Source of the DNA: an uncultured Collinsella sp. | Lineage (GTDB): Bacteria; Actinomycetota; Coriobacteriia; Coriobacteriales; Coriobacteriaceae | Assembly (NCBI GenBank): GCA_958407085.1 | Contig: CATYHY010000050.1 | Coordinates: 1-8,817 of the forward strand | Direction: 5' to 3' | Length of the DNA: 8,817 bases | Part shown: positions 1 to 6,781 of the stretch, in pieces | How the letters are laid out: every line of letters begins with the position of its first letter | How positions within the stretch are numbered: position 1 is the first letter of the stretch | Notes under the pieces: generated by a model | Databases searched by the model: none | Seen by the model: the letters and a program-made list of their open reading frames with translations, nothing else | What the model was told of the DNA's origin: nothing | Program-made: the position numbers and the translations under genes

Positions 1-889
1 GCGCGCCGCCGGAGTTGCCCGGGTTGATGGCGGCATCGGTCTGGATCATGTTGGCATAGATGGTGTTACCGTTGGTAGAGCTCATGGCCGTGGAGCGATA
101 GAGCGCCGACACAATACCCGTGGAGACAGACTGCTCGTTGCCGAACGGCGAGCCGATCGCCATGACCCACTCGCCCACGTTGAGCTTGGAGGAGTCACCG
201 ATCTCGATCGGCGTGAGCTTTGAGGCGTCAGCATCCTTGAGTTTGATGACGGCCAGGTCGCTCGAGGCATCGTTGCCCACGAACTCGGCCTCGTACGTGG
301 TTCCGTCGTCCATGGTAACCACGTACTGGTCATAGCCATCGACCACGTGGTTGTTGGTGAGGATGTGGCCCTCGGTATCGAGCACCACGCCCGAGCCGAC
401 GCTGCCCGAGCTGTCCGACTCGTCGGCAGACTGCGAAAGCGAGCCATTCTGGCTACCGCTCGAAGTGGCGGTGATGGAAACGACGGAGGGCAACGCCTTG
501 GCAGAGACGGCCTCGGCCAGCGTGGTATCCTCGGAGTCGATGGTGATCTTTTGCGCCGATGAACCCGAAGCACCCGCCGTCACGGCGTTCCTGCCGCCGC
601 CGATATCGAGCGTGCCGCTCATAATGAGCGCGATGACCAGCAGAGCTCCGCAGGCACAGCCGGCGAGTGCCGTAATAAAGATCGGCAGCTTTTTGGTCTT
701 GGTCTTGACCACCGTGTGCTTGTTTACGACCTGCTGGCTGCCCAGCGGCTTACCGGTCTGCGTGTCGTAGGCCTGCACGTAGGGAATGTTGCCGTCGGCA
801 GGCGTCGACTCCACCTGTACGCGCGGTTGCTGCTGAGTCTCGCCGGCGTGGCCCGCATCCTGGGGACGCTGGGAATCGTTCTCGCTCAT
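1..889 (-). CDS. HtrA/DegP-like membrane-anchored serine protease, C-terminus cut by window edge
   Basis: This is the first 296 codons of a trypsin-like (S1C, HtrA family) protease; the gene runs off the left edge. Residues 1-67 are hydrophilic and rich in Gln and Lys. Residues 68-92 form one hydrophobic membrane segment and are followed by a Ser/Gly-rich linker. The catalytic triad is visible: His181 in TNNHVVDG, Asp211 in SSDLAVIKL and Ser293 in NPGNSGGA. A C-terminal PDZ domain would be expected beyond the window but cannot be seen. The start at 889 has a GAAAGGAT ribosome-binding site. The topology (cytoplasmic N-terminus, protease outside the membrane) is typical of Gram-positive HtrA proteins that degrade misfolded surface proteins; the precise substrates are unknown. 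It is downstream of the GlnR-like gene on the same strand but separated by a terminator, so it is probably transcribed independently. Confidence 0.93.
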   Translation of the reverse strand, partial: MSENDSQRPQDAGHAGETQQQPRVQVESTPADGNIPYVQAYDTQTGKPLGSQQVVNKHTVVKTKTKKLPIFITALAGCACGALLVIALIMSGTLDIGGGRNAVTAGASGSSAQKITIDSEDTTLAEAVSAKALPSVVSITATSSGSQNGSLSQSADESDSSGSVGSGVVLDTEGHILTNNHVVDGYDQYVVTMDDGTTYEAEFVGNDASSDLAVIKLKDADASKLTPIEIGDSSKLNVGEWVMAIGSPFGNEQSVSTGIVSALYRSTAMSSTNGNTIYANMIQTDAAINPGNSGGA

Positions 890-918
890 AGCTGCAATCC
901 TTTCGTCAAATAACCAAA

Positions 919-942
919 GGCCCGCCAAACACGTGGCGGGCC
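919..942 (-). promoter_or_regulatory. GC-rich hairpin in the leader of the HtrA-like gene
   Basis: A perfect 8-bp inverted repeat (GGCCCGCC / GGCGGGCC, 8-nt loop) lies 30 nt upstream of the protease start. On the minus strand it is followed by TTTGG and TTATTT, so it resembles a weak terminator. It could end read-through from the regulator gene, or be an mRNA leader structure if the protease promoter lies between it and 1056. I see no convincing promoter there. Confidence 0.5.
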
Positions 943-1056
943 ATCATTGTTCACGATGAGTTGTACCCCAATATGCGGGTGCACGTGTATGAGAACGCAA
1001 TCTTTTAGGAAGGCTTAAGTTCTACTGCAAACTCGAAAGGAACCCGCACCTGCGGC

Positions 1057-1093
1057 AAAACCACCGCAAAGGCGCCTGTCCCCCTTGCGGTGG
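1057..1093 (-). terminator. Rho-independent terminator after the GlnR-like gene
   Basis: On the minus strand a perfect 9-bp stem (CCACCGCAA at 1061-1069 with TTGCGGTGG at 1085-1093, 15-nt loop) begins 5 nt past the stop codon and is followed by TTTTGCC. It probably ends the transcript carrying the glutamine-synthetase-like and GlnR-like genes. Confidence 0.75.
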
Positions 1094-1097
1094 AAAT

Positions 1098-1760
1098 CTA
1101 GTCCTTAAACAGATAGCCCACGCCGCGGACGGTGGTGATGTGTGCCGCGATCTGCGGGCCCACCTTGGAACGGATGCGTCGAATGTGCACGTCGACGGTG
1201 CGCGTGCCGCCGCAGTACTCAAAGCCCCACACGCGGTGCAGCAGCACTTCGCGGCTGTAGGCGCGGTTGGGGTGCGTCGCCAAAAAGCTCAGCAGCGAGT
1301 ACTCCATCAGCGTCAGGTCAATGGGCTCGTTATCGAGTGTCACCTGGTAGGTAGCCAGGTTAATCTCGAGGTTATCGATGTTGAGCACATCGTCGGCGGT
1401 GACGGTCTCCTCCTCGCCCATCAGGCGCTGCGCACGAGCCTTAAGTTCGTTGGGCGTCGCCGTGGGGCATACAAAGTCGGCATGCGCGTGATTCGGCAGA
1501 CGCAGGGTGCCGAGCGCCTCGTCGTCGACGATCACCAGCATGGGAACGCCACCGCGGTCGTCGAGCCATTTGGCAATCTGATCGATGCGGTCGCTGCGGA
1601 TGCCGTCGGAGTCGAGGATCAGCAGGTCGAAGTCGTGCGCCGCAGTCGGCGAATCGGGTGTGGCAAGGCTCACCTCGACACCCAGGGTGGTCGTCAAGCT
1701 GCGGGCAAACTCGTGGAAGCGCGTCGTGCGCGCCATGAACAGGGCACTCTTTTCGGACAT
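1098..1760 (-). CDS. glnR: GlnR-like orphan response regulator (OmpR-type winged helix, degenerate receiver)
   Basis: This 220-residue protein is a receiver-like domain (about 1-115) joined to an OmpR/PhoB winged-helix DNA-binding domain (about 125-218). The recognition region GGTRTVDVHIRRIRSKVG (184-201) closely matches that of actinobacterial GlnR, the nitrogen-metabolism regulator, as I remember it. The receiver keeps an aspartate at residue 50 (LLILDSDG). It lacks the N-terminal acidic pair, and the usual Lys-Pro near the end reads CPTATP. GlnR proteins are also atypical in this way and are thought not to depend on aspartyl phosphorylation. The start at 1760 is chosen for its GGAGG box; an in-frame upstream start at 1844 would overlap the previous gene and lacks support. 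It follows the glutamine-synthetase-like gene by 50 bp, so the two are probably co-transcribed. No histidine kinase is nearby. Confidence 0.85.
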   Translation of the reverse strand: MSEKSALFMARTTRFHEFARSLTTTLGVEVSLATPDSPTAAHDFDLLILDSDGIRSDRIDQIAKWLDDRGGVPMLVIVDDEALGTLRLPNHAHADFVCPTATPNELKARAQRLMGEEETVTADDVLNIDNLEINLATYQVTLDNEPIDLTLMEYSLLSFLATHPNRAYSREVLLHRVWGFEYCGGTRTVDVHIRRIRSKVGPQIAAHITTVRGVGYLFKD

Positions 1761-1810
1761 ATCGGCCTCCAAGGAAATGAGCTCAATCGTACTGGAACAA
1801 GTCAGCGCGA

Positions 1811-3148
1811 TTAGGAGTTCGCCAGGTAGTGCTTGATCTCCCACTCGGTGATCGTAGACTCAAACTTATGCCACTCGTCGCGCTTCTTTTTGAGGAAGAA
1901 GCTGTGGATGTGCTCGCCGAGGGCATCCTTCATAAACTGCGAGTCCTCAAACACGTCGAGCGCCTCTTTAAGCGAGCGCGGCAGCGGCGTGTAGCCGGCC
2001 TCGACCATCTGACGGTCGGTAAGCTTGAGTGTCTCGGCCGTGGCCTCGGGCGGGAGCTCCAGCTTGCGCTCGATGCCGTCCAGACCAGCCGCCAGCGTGA
2101 CGGCGTTGACCAGGTACGGATTGGCCATGGGATCGGGACTGCGCAGCTCGATGCGCGTGGACAGCTGCTTGCCGGGCTTGTAGACCGGGATGCGAACCAT
2201 GCTCGCGCGGTTGCGCAGGCCCCACGTGGCGTACTGCGGCACGGAGTCGCCACCCGTGGTGATGCGCTTGTACGAGTTGACCGTGGGGTTGGTGATGGCG
2301 CTGATCTCGCGGGCATGCGCCAGGATGCCGGCCATATAGTGCTTGGCAACGTCGGAGAGATGGTACTTCTCGTCGCCCTCGCCCCAAAAGACGTTGTTGC
2401 CGTCGTGGTCGAATAGCGACTGGCACAGGAACATAGCACTGCCGTCCTCGCCTGCCAACGGCTTGGGCATAAAGGAGGCGTGGCAACCGCTCTCGTAGGC
2501 CTGCTGCTTAATGATGAGTTTGGCCGTGGTGATGGCGTCGGACATGCTCAGGGCCTCGGCGTGACGCAGGCTCATGCCGTGCTGCGAGCGGCCGGCGGCG
2601 TGGAAGGTGTACTCCACGGGCACGGACATCTTCTCGAGCGTGAGGACCGTATTGCGACGCAGGTCGCGGGCGGCATCGCTCACCGAAAGATCGAAGTAGC
2701 CCACGTTGTCGAGCGGCTCGGGGGTGTGTTCGTCGGGGAAGTAGTAATACTCCAGCTCGGCGCCCACGTTGAGCAGATAGCCAGCCTTCTCGGCCTTGCG
2801 GAACATGCGGCGCAGGGCATCGCGCGGGTCGCCGGCAAACGGCTTGCGATCGGGAGTGCACACGTCGCAGAACACGCGGGCGACGCCGTTGTGGCTCGGG
2901 CGCCACGGCAGAATCTGGAAGGTCGAAGCATCGGGAAACGCCAGCATGTCGGCTTCCTCGGGCGTGGCAAAGCCCTCGATGGCGGAGCCGTCAAAGCCAA
3001 TACCCTCCTCAAAAGCGACCTCGAGGTCCTCGGGGCTAATGGCAAAGTTCTTGAGGCGGCCGAGAATGTCGACAAACCACAGACGCACAAAGCGGATGTC
3101 ACGCTGCTCTACGGAGCGGAGTACGTAATCGATGTTCTGCTGGTTCAT
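1811..3148 (-). CDS. glnA: Glutamine-synthetase family protein (type I-alpha) with altered active site
   Basis: This 445-residue protein aligns end to end with type I-alpha glutamine synthetases, which join glutamate and ammonia using ATP. Conserved elements include FDGSAIEGF (52-60), the pair E131/E133, FMPKP (226-230), NPTVNSYKR (287-295), RNR (312-314) and RIELRSPDP (332-340, E334). Several key positions differ: A184 and G191 replace the two metal-binding Glu residues of the usual HHEVA...QHE stretch, F240 replaces the metal-binding His of GSGMH, and the flap GxEAP reads GGDSVP (D301). The loop that carries the adenylylated Tyr in beta-type enzymes reads AETLKL, without Tyr. The start at 3148 has an AAGGGGAG box. 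It probably forms an operon with the GlnR-like gene 50 bp downstream. Family membership is certain, but ordinary synthetase activity is doubtful; it may be a sensor or act on another substrate. Confidence 0.88.
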   Translation of the reverse strand: MNQQNIDYVLRSVEQRDIRFVRLWFVDILGRLKNFAISPEDLEVAFEEGIGFDGSAIEGFATPEEADMLAFPDASTFQILPWRPSHNGVARVFCDVCTPDRKPFAGDPRDALRRMFRKAEKAGYLLNVGAELEYYYFPDEHTPEPLDNVGYFDLSVSDAARDLRRNTVLTLEKMSVPVEYTFHAAGRSQHGMSLRHAEALSMSDAITTAKLIIKQQAYESGCHASFMPKPLAGEDGSAMFLCQSLFDHDGNNVFWGEGDEKYHLSDVAKHYMAGILAHAREISAITNPTVNSYKRITTGGDSVPQYATWGLRNRASMVRIPVYKPGKQLSTRIELRSPDPMANPYLVNAVTLAAGLDGIERKLELPPEATAETLKLTDRQMVEAGYTPLPRSLKEALDVFEDSQFMKDALGEHIHSFFLKKKRDEWHKFESTITEWEIKHYLANS

Positions 3149-3187
3149 GTCGCTCCCCTTTCTTTCGGGCGGGTTTCGACTGGTCTA

Positions 3188-3207
3188 TATCGCAGATACT
3201 ATCGCAG
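3188..3207. repeat. 8-bp direct repeat upstream of the glutamine-synthetase-like gene
   Basis: TATCGCAG occurs twice with a 12-bp period (3188-3195 and 3200-3207), 40-60 bp upstream of the start, where the promoter or an operator is expected. TATAGA on the minus strand at this place could be a -10 box. The spacing does not fit the actinobacterial GlnR-box pattern as I remember it, so the binding protein is unknown. Confidence 0.3.
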
Positions 3208-3282
3208 AAAAATGTTTCCGCAGGGTTAAAGCGTATCAAGCGCTCAAAAAACGTGCGCGAACAGGCAGTTGCGAACGAGTGA

Positions 3283-4305
3283 CTAGCGCGAGGTCGATGC
3301 GCGGTGTTCGATGTGGCCGGGGATCTCGATGCGTTTGGGCGCCAGCTTTGCGGCCTCGCCCACGGTGGTGGTAACAACGTCGATGCGCTCGGACAGGCGC
3401 TCGACCACGCGCTCGGCGATGGTGAGGGTGTCCTGCGCGGCCGTGGTCACACCGCCAAAGAGCACATGGTTCCAGGGGTAGTCGTCAAACGTCGCGATCT
3501 TGAGCCCCGCCGGCAACGAGGGTCCCAGCTGTGCCAACGCCTCGGTCAGACGCAGAAAGACCAGGCCGTTGACGGCAATGAGGCCGAGCTTTTTGCCTGC
3601 ATAGCCGCGGATGGTCTCGTCCAAGCGGCCGACGCCCGTGGCACCGCCATCGGCCAAGGTGACAACCTCGCCGGCAAGGCCGCGTCGCGACAGCTCGTCG
3701 GTAAAGGCCTCGGCGCGCTCGCGACGCACGGGGCTGTCATCGCTTGCCTCGGTGAGCAGGCACAGGCGCTCGCTGCCAGCGGCAGCCAAGGCGTCTACCA
3801 AGCCGGCAACCAGCTCGCGGTTGTTAGATGTCACCAGATCGACACCGCCGGCAGCAACATCGCGGTCGAGCAGCACAACGGGTAAACGTCCCGCGGCAGC
3901 GGCGATTGCCTCGTCGTTACCGCCGCAGGTATTGACGACCAGGCCGTCCACGCCGGCGTCGATAAGCCTGGTGAGCGATTCGGCCTCTTTAGCGGGATCG
4001 TTGCCGCTAATGGCCGTCATAAGCGAGCAGCCGCGCGCGGCGGCACTGGCGGAAAGCCCTTCGAGCATGGCACTGGAGAACGGGTTGGCGATGTCGGCCA
4101 GGATCACGCCGATGAGGTTGGTGCGTGAGCTGCGCAGATTGCGTGCGGCGGCACGTGGGCGATAGCCGGTGCGCTCGATAACCGCCGCGATGCGAGCGCG
4201 GGTTTCCTCGGTCATCTGCCCGGGGCGGTTGTTGAGATAGCGCGAGACCGTGGCCGGGCTCACGCCCGCCTCGGCGGCAATGTCCTTGATTCTCATCTGC
4301 GCCAT
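3283..4305 (-). CDS. LacI-family transcriptional repressor, KdgR-like
   Basis: This 340-residue protein has an N-terminal LacI helix-turn-helix (MRIKDIAAEAGVSPATVSRY, residues 4-23) and a hinge helix (about 52-60, AARNLRSS). A periplasmic-binding-protein-like sensor domain follows from about 64 to 330. The late segment ATFDDYPW (271-278) resembles the corresponding GFDDWxW stretch of Bacillus KdgR, the repressor of 2-keto-3-deoxygluconate genes. The start at 4305 places the helix-turn-helix at the very N-terminus, as usual for the family, with GGGG upstream; an upstream in-frame ATG at 4353 has no ribosome-binding site. The gene is divergent from kdgK, and LacI-type operators lie directly downstream of the kdgK -10 box. 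The effector is probably KDG or KDPG, inferred from context. Confidence 0.88.
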   Translation of the reverse strand: MAQMRIKDIAAEAGVSPATVSRYLNNRPGQMTEETRARIAAVIERTGYRPRAAARNLRSSRTNLIGVILADIANPFSSAMLEGLSASAAARGCSLMTAISGNDPAKEAESLTRLIDAGVDGLVVNTCGGNDEAIAAAAGRLPVVLLDRDVAAGGVDLVTSNNRELVAGLVDALAAAGSERLCLLTEASDDSPVRRERAEAFTDELSRRGLAGEVVTLADGGATGVGRLDETIRGYAGKKLGLIAVNGLVFLRLTEALAQLGPSLPAGLKIATFDDYPWNHVLFGGVTTAAQDTLTIAERVVERLSERIDVVTTTVGEAAKLAPKRIEIPGHIEHRASTSR

Positions 4306-4370
4306 GGCGCACCCCGTTTCCCAATTGTCAGCAGTCTGAGCCATTTTAGGCATTTTTTTAAAAATCTCGC

Positions 4371-4397
4371 TTGCAAAAGGCTGTAGGTGAGTATACT
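4371..4397 (+). promoter_or_regulatory. Promoter of kdgK
   Basis: TATACT at 4392-4397 is a good -10 box, and TTGCAA at 4371-4376 is a possible -35 with a short 15-nt spacer. The same TATACT, followed 10-11 nt later by the same operator, occurs at 7774-7779, which supports it. TATACT also reads on the minus strand here (GTATAC is palindromic), so the LacI gene may use an overlapping promoter. Confidence 0.6.
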
Positions 4398-4405
4398 ACA
4401 ACTCG

Positions 4406-4436
4406 AAACGAAACCGATTTCGTAAACCGATTTCGG
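4406..4436. promoter_or_regulatory. LacI-type operator (one full site and a second overlapping-phase copy)
   Basis: AAACGAAACCGATTTCGT (4406-4423) contains a CG-centred near-palindrome, CGAAACCGATTTCG, typical of LacI-family operators. A second copy of AAACCGATTTCG follows at 4424-4435. They sit over the expected transcription start, so a bound repressor would block initiation. The identical 18 nt recur at 7787-7804. Confidence 0.75.
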
Positions 4437-4439
4437 CGA

Positions 4440-4497
4440 GCGTTGGCACGTAGGTGCAAAGATGTACCCTACCGTCTTGGCACCTCCGTGCCAACGC
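4440..4497 (+). promoter_or_regulatory. Structured leader RNA, element A copy 1 (58-nt hairpin) upstream of kdgK
   Basis: The hairpin has 23-nt arms: 11 bp (4440-4450 with 4487-4497), a T/C mismatch, 6 bp (4452-4457 with 4480-4485), an A/G mismatch and 4 bp. A 12-nt loop contains ACCCTACC. Copy 2 at 7808-7865 has exactly the same dimensions with compensatory base pairs. No T-run follows, so it is not a simple terminator. It begins right after the operator, so it is the 5' end of the kdgK mRNA, and it ends 43 nt before the start codon. Confidence 0.75.
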
Positions 4498-4540
4498 CAT
4501 ATCAAAGGTGTACGCACGAGCAAGAAGGAGCTGCGCAACC

Positions 4541-5575
4541 ATGGGTAAAACGGTTCTTACCTTCGGCGAGATCATGATGAGGCTCTCGCCCAAAGACCAT
4601 CTGCGCATTGAGCAGGCGACCGAGTTTGATGTCCGCTACGGCGGCGCCGAAGCCAACACCGCGCTTTCCCTGGCCTACCAGGGCGACAAGGCCGCTTACG
4701 TCTCCGTTGTCCCGGCCAACCGTCTGGGCGAGTGCGCTCTGCGCTCGCTGAAGGCCTACGGCGTCAACACAACGCGCGTCGTGCGTCAGGGCGACCGTCT
4801 TGGCTGCTATGTGTTTGAGGTCGGCGCCTCGCAGCGCGGCAACGGCTGCGTCTACGACCGCAAGTTCTCTGCCATCAACATGGCCAAACGCGACGTCTTT
4901 GACTGGGACGAGATCCTCAAGGGCATCGATGTCTTCTATTTCTCCGGCGTGACCCCCGCCGTCTCCGATGAGATGGCCGCCGCCTGCAAGGAGGCACTCG
5001 CCGCCTGCCGCGCCAAGGGCATCACCACCGTGTGCGACGTGAACTATCGCGGCAAGATGTGGTCGCCCGAGAAGTCGCAGGCCACCATGAAGGAACTCCT
5101 GCCGCTCGTCGACATCTGCATCGCCAACGACGAGGATGCGCCCGCCGGCCTCGGCATGACCTGCGTCTCTGGTTCCCTTGCCCATGGCATCGAGGAGCGC
5201 GACACCTACGTCGAGATGGCCCGTCAGATCTGCGCCGAGTACGGCTGCAAAAAGGTCGCCTCGGTCGTCCGCAACATCTCCTGCGTCGAGCGCTCCATCT
5301 GGATGGGCATGCTCTTTGACGCCGAGAGCGGCGAGCACTGGTTCTCCCCTGCTCACGACGTGCACGTGCTCGAGGGCGTTGCCGCCGGCGACGCTTTCAA
5401 CGCCGGCCTCGTCCATGCCCTCACCAACGACTTTGATCCGCAGGACGCCGTCAACTATGCGATTGCAGCGTCGATCCTCAAGCTCACCATCAAGGGCGAT
5501 TCCAACTTGGTGACCGCAGACGAGATCGCAGCCGTGGCATCCGCCGCCGACGGTGGCACCCGCGTCGCGCGCTAA
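4541..5575 (+). CDS. kdgK: 2-keto-3-deoxygluconate kinase (PfkB/ribokinase family)
   Basis: This cytoplasmic enzyme phosphorylates 2-keto-3-deoxygluconate to KDPG using ATP, the next-to-last step of hexuronate and pectin catabolism. The 344-residue length is normal for the family. Diagnostic segments are FGEIMMRLSP (8-17), the substrate-binding YGGAEAN (33-39), GDRLGCYVFEVGASQR (84-99), FSGVTPA (134-140), CDVNYR (165-170) and IANDEDA (194-200). The PfkB C-terminal signature is AAGDAFNAG (281-289) with catalytic base D284; the usual GAGD or GGGD reads AAGD here. KGDSNLVT (318-325) is also typical of KdgK. The start at 4541 is preceded by AGAAGGAG. It is the first gene of a unit with kdgA, under a LacI-type operator and a structured leader. 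Confidence 0.95.
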   Translation: MGKTVLTFGEIMMRLSPKDHLRIEQATEFDVRYGGAEANTALSLAYQGDKAAYVSVVPANRLGECALRSLKAYGVNTTRVVRQGDRLGCYVFEVGASQRGNGCVYDRKFSAINMAKRDVFDWDEILKGIDVFYFSGVTPAVSDEMAAACKEALAACRAKGITTVCDVNYRGKMWSPEKSQATMKELLPLVDICIANDEDAPAGLGMTCVSGSLAHGIEERDTYVEMARQICAEYGCKKVASVVRNISCVERSIWMGMLFDAESGEHWFSPAHDVHVLEGVAAGDAFNAGLVHALTNDFDPQDAVNYAIAASILKLTIKGDSNLVTADEIAAVASAADGGTRVAR

Positions 5576-5589
5576 TCCGTCTCCATTCC

Positions 5590-5629
5590 GCGGGCCGCAG
5601 CTTTCCAATCCCATACCCCTGCGGCCCGC
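5590..5629 (+). promoter_or_regulatory. Intercistronic hairpin just after kdgK
   Basis: A perfect 11-bp stem (GCGGGCCGCAG at 5590-5600 with CTGCGGCCCGC at 5619-5629) encloses an 18-nt loop and starts 15 nt after the kdgK stop. No T-run follows, so it is more likely an mRNA-stabilising or processing structure than a terminator. Its loop contains AATCCCATACC, close to the AGTCCCATTCC loop of the next hairpin. Confidence 0.6.
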
Positions 5630-5647
5630 TCCCCGATTCCTCCGGTC

Positions 5648-5779
5648 GGGCAAAACCACCAGTCCCATTCCGGTTTTGCCTGGCATTCCCTACATGACTG
5701 GTCGAGCAGCTGGTTTTGGAATTGCTTGAACCCCAAGCAGTGCCTCCGATAACCAATCCAAAATCGGCTCCTGACCAGC
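5648..5779 (+). promoter_or_regulatory. Candidate cis-regulatory RNA, element B copy 1, upstream of kdgA
   Basis: Hairpin 1 is a 9-bp stem (5649-5657 with 5672-5680) and a 14-nt loop holding AGTCCCATTCC. Then comes an outer helix (5698-5703 with 5773-5778), a 12-bp helix with two G-U pairs (5708-5719 with 5758-5769), and a small hairpin (5723-5728 with 5734-5739). The internal block GCAGTGCCTCCGATAACC is at 5737-5754. Loop bases 5658-5664 can instead pair with 5696-5702, which excludes the outer helix. Copy 2 at 7888-8018 keeps every part with base-pair changes. It ends about 50 nt before the kdgA start. Confidence 0.7.
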
Positions 5780-5828
5780 ATATTTGGCAATCACGCGCCC
5801 ATGCGCGCCATACATCGAAAGGAACATT

Positions 5829-6470
5829 ATGTTCGATCAGTTCTACACCACGCTTGAGTCCCTGGGCATCGTGCCGGTCGTCGTGCTCGACAAGGTCGAG
5901 GACGCCGCTCCGCTCGCCCACGCCCTTATGGCAGCTGGCATGAAGTCCGCCGAGGTCACCTTCCGCACCGCCTGCGCCGCCGAGTGCATCGCCGCTATGG
6001 CCGAGGCCGAGCCCGAGATGTGCGTTGGCGCCGGCACCGTCCTGACCGTCGAGCAGGTTGAGCAGGCCCGCGCAGCCGGTGCCAAGTTCATCGTCTCCCC
6101 GGGTTACAACGAGGACGTTGTGAAGCACTGCATCGACATCGACCTGCCTGTCCTTCCCGGCACCGTAACCCCCTCCGAGGTCACCGCAGCCGAGAACCTG
6201 GGCCTCAAGGTCACCAAGTTCTTCCCCGCGTCCCAGTATGGCGGCCTGAACACCATCAAGGCCCTCGCCGCTCCGTTTGTCGGTCACCGCTTTATGCCCA
6301 CCGGCGGCGTGAGCACCGCCAACGTCGAGGAGTACCTGAGCTCCTCCGCCATCATCGCCTGCGGTGGCACCTGGATGGTCAAGCCGGCCCTGTTTGCCGA
6401 CGGCGACTTCTCCAAGGTCGAGCAGATCGCCCGCGAGGCCATGGACGTCGTCAAGAAGGTCCGCGGCTAG
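5829..6470 (+). CDS. kdgA: KDPG/KHG aldolase (2-dehydro-3-deoxy-phosphogluconate aldolase)
   Basis: This class I aldolase cleaves 2-keto-3-deoxy-6-phosphogluconate into pyruvate and glyceraldehyde-3-phosphate. The 213-residue length is typical. Visible motifs are the catalytic Glu42 and Arg46 in AEVTFRT, GAGTVLT (67-73), the Schiff-base Lys130 in KFFPAS, PTGGVS (157-162) and GGTWM (179-183), consistent with a phosphate-binding TIM-barrel aldolase. The start at 5829 is set by the AAAGGA box; an in-frame ATG at 5784 lies in the leader region and lacks one. It directly uses the product of KdgK, and the two are probably on one transcript. The 253-bp gap between them, filled with structured elements, suggests that kdgA expression is tuned separately. 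Confidence 0.95.
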   Translation: MFDQFYTTLESLGIVPVVVLDKVEDAAPLAHALMAAGMKSAEVTFRTACAAECIAAMAEAEPEMCVGAGTVLTVEQVEQARAAGAKFIVSPGYNEDVVKHCIDIDLPVLPGTVTPSEVTAAENLGLKVTKFFPASQYGGLNTIKALAAPFVGHRFMPTGGVSTANVEEYLSSSAIIACGGTWMVKPALFADGDFSKVEQIAREAMDVVKKVRG

Positions 6471-6487
6471 GTTTAGCTCTCTATCGT

Positions 6488-6525
6488 GAAAGGGGGCGTG
6501 CCCTAGACCTCGCCCCCTTTCTTTT
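6488..6525 (+). terminator. Rho-independent terminator of the kdgK-kdgA unit
   Basis: A perfect 11-bp stem (GAAAGGGGGCG at 6488-6498 with CGCCCCCTTTC at 6511-6521), a 12-nt loop and TTTT lie 18 nt after the kdgA stop. This is a classic strong terminator. Confidence 0.9.
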
Positions 6526-6626
6526 AAAGCGGCTCGGAAGCGCGCCGTTTCCGTCACGGACAAGAACCGAAAACGTCTTGTATGCTGATAGAACGTGGCG
6601 GAAGCGACACGCCCCCGAGCCGCTTT
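6526..6626. repeat. 101-bp imperfect palindrome in the convergent gap
   Basis: The outer 12 bp are perfect (AAAGCGGCTCGG at 6526-6537 with 6615-6626). Pairing continues inward to 6558/6594, so 29 of 33 positions pair, and the four mismatches are all A/C oppositions. The 35-nt apex contains a small ACAAGA/TCTTGT stem. No coding sequence is evident. It could be a repeat element (a decayed miniature inverted-repeat unit) or a structured RNA; there are not enough features to name it. Confidence 0.55.
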
Positions 6627-6684
6627 GCCTACTCGGCTGGCAACCGCGCCCAGTTGAGCCACATCGACAAAAACCGAGCCATCA

Positions 6685-6759
6685 AAACAGCTGCGGCGCC
6701 GTCTGGAGGAATGGACCCTTGCTTCCGGTCTTTTCCTCCAAGCGGCGCCACAGCTTTTT
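6685..6759. terminator. Long imperfect hairpin, probable bidirectional terminator
   Basis: Arms 6685-6711 and 6733-6759 pair at 24 of 27 positions around a 21-nt loop. The plus strand ends in TTTTT (6755-6759). The minus strand leaves the stem through CAGCTGTTTTG, so either direction gives a stem plus T-run. It sits between the converging kdgA and GntR genes and probably stops transcripts from both sides; the stem is unusually long for a terminator. Confidence 0.6.
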
Positions 6760-6781
6760 CGTGCCCCGATAGTGCCCCGGC

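Noticed and set aside
2480..3229. Long open frame on the plus strand opposite the glutamine-synthetase-like gene
   Set aside because: It is antisense to a gene with clear family motifs, has low-complexity composition and no recognisable domain; such frames are common in GC-rich DNA.
4454..4540. N-terminal extension of kdgK
   Set aside because: It would start inside the element A hairpin; the ATG at 4541 has AGAAGGAG upstream and begins exactly at the family N-terminus.
4502..5686. 394-codon open frame on the minus strand opposite kdgK
   Set aside because: kdgK has unmistakable motifs in its own frame; the antisense product is a Gly/Ala/Val/His-rich shadow.
6499..6510. Loop of the kdgA terminator (CCCTAGACC) as a third copy of the CCCTACC loop
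   Set aside because: The loop is also 12 nt and loosely similar, but the stem is an ordinary terminator and the match needs an inserted base; likely chance.
5490..6662. 390-codon open frame on the minus strand opposite kdgA
   Set aside because: It is the shadow of a clear aldolase gene and runs across the terminator and leader structures.
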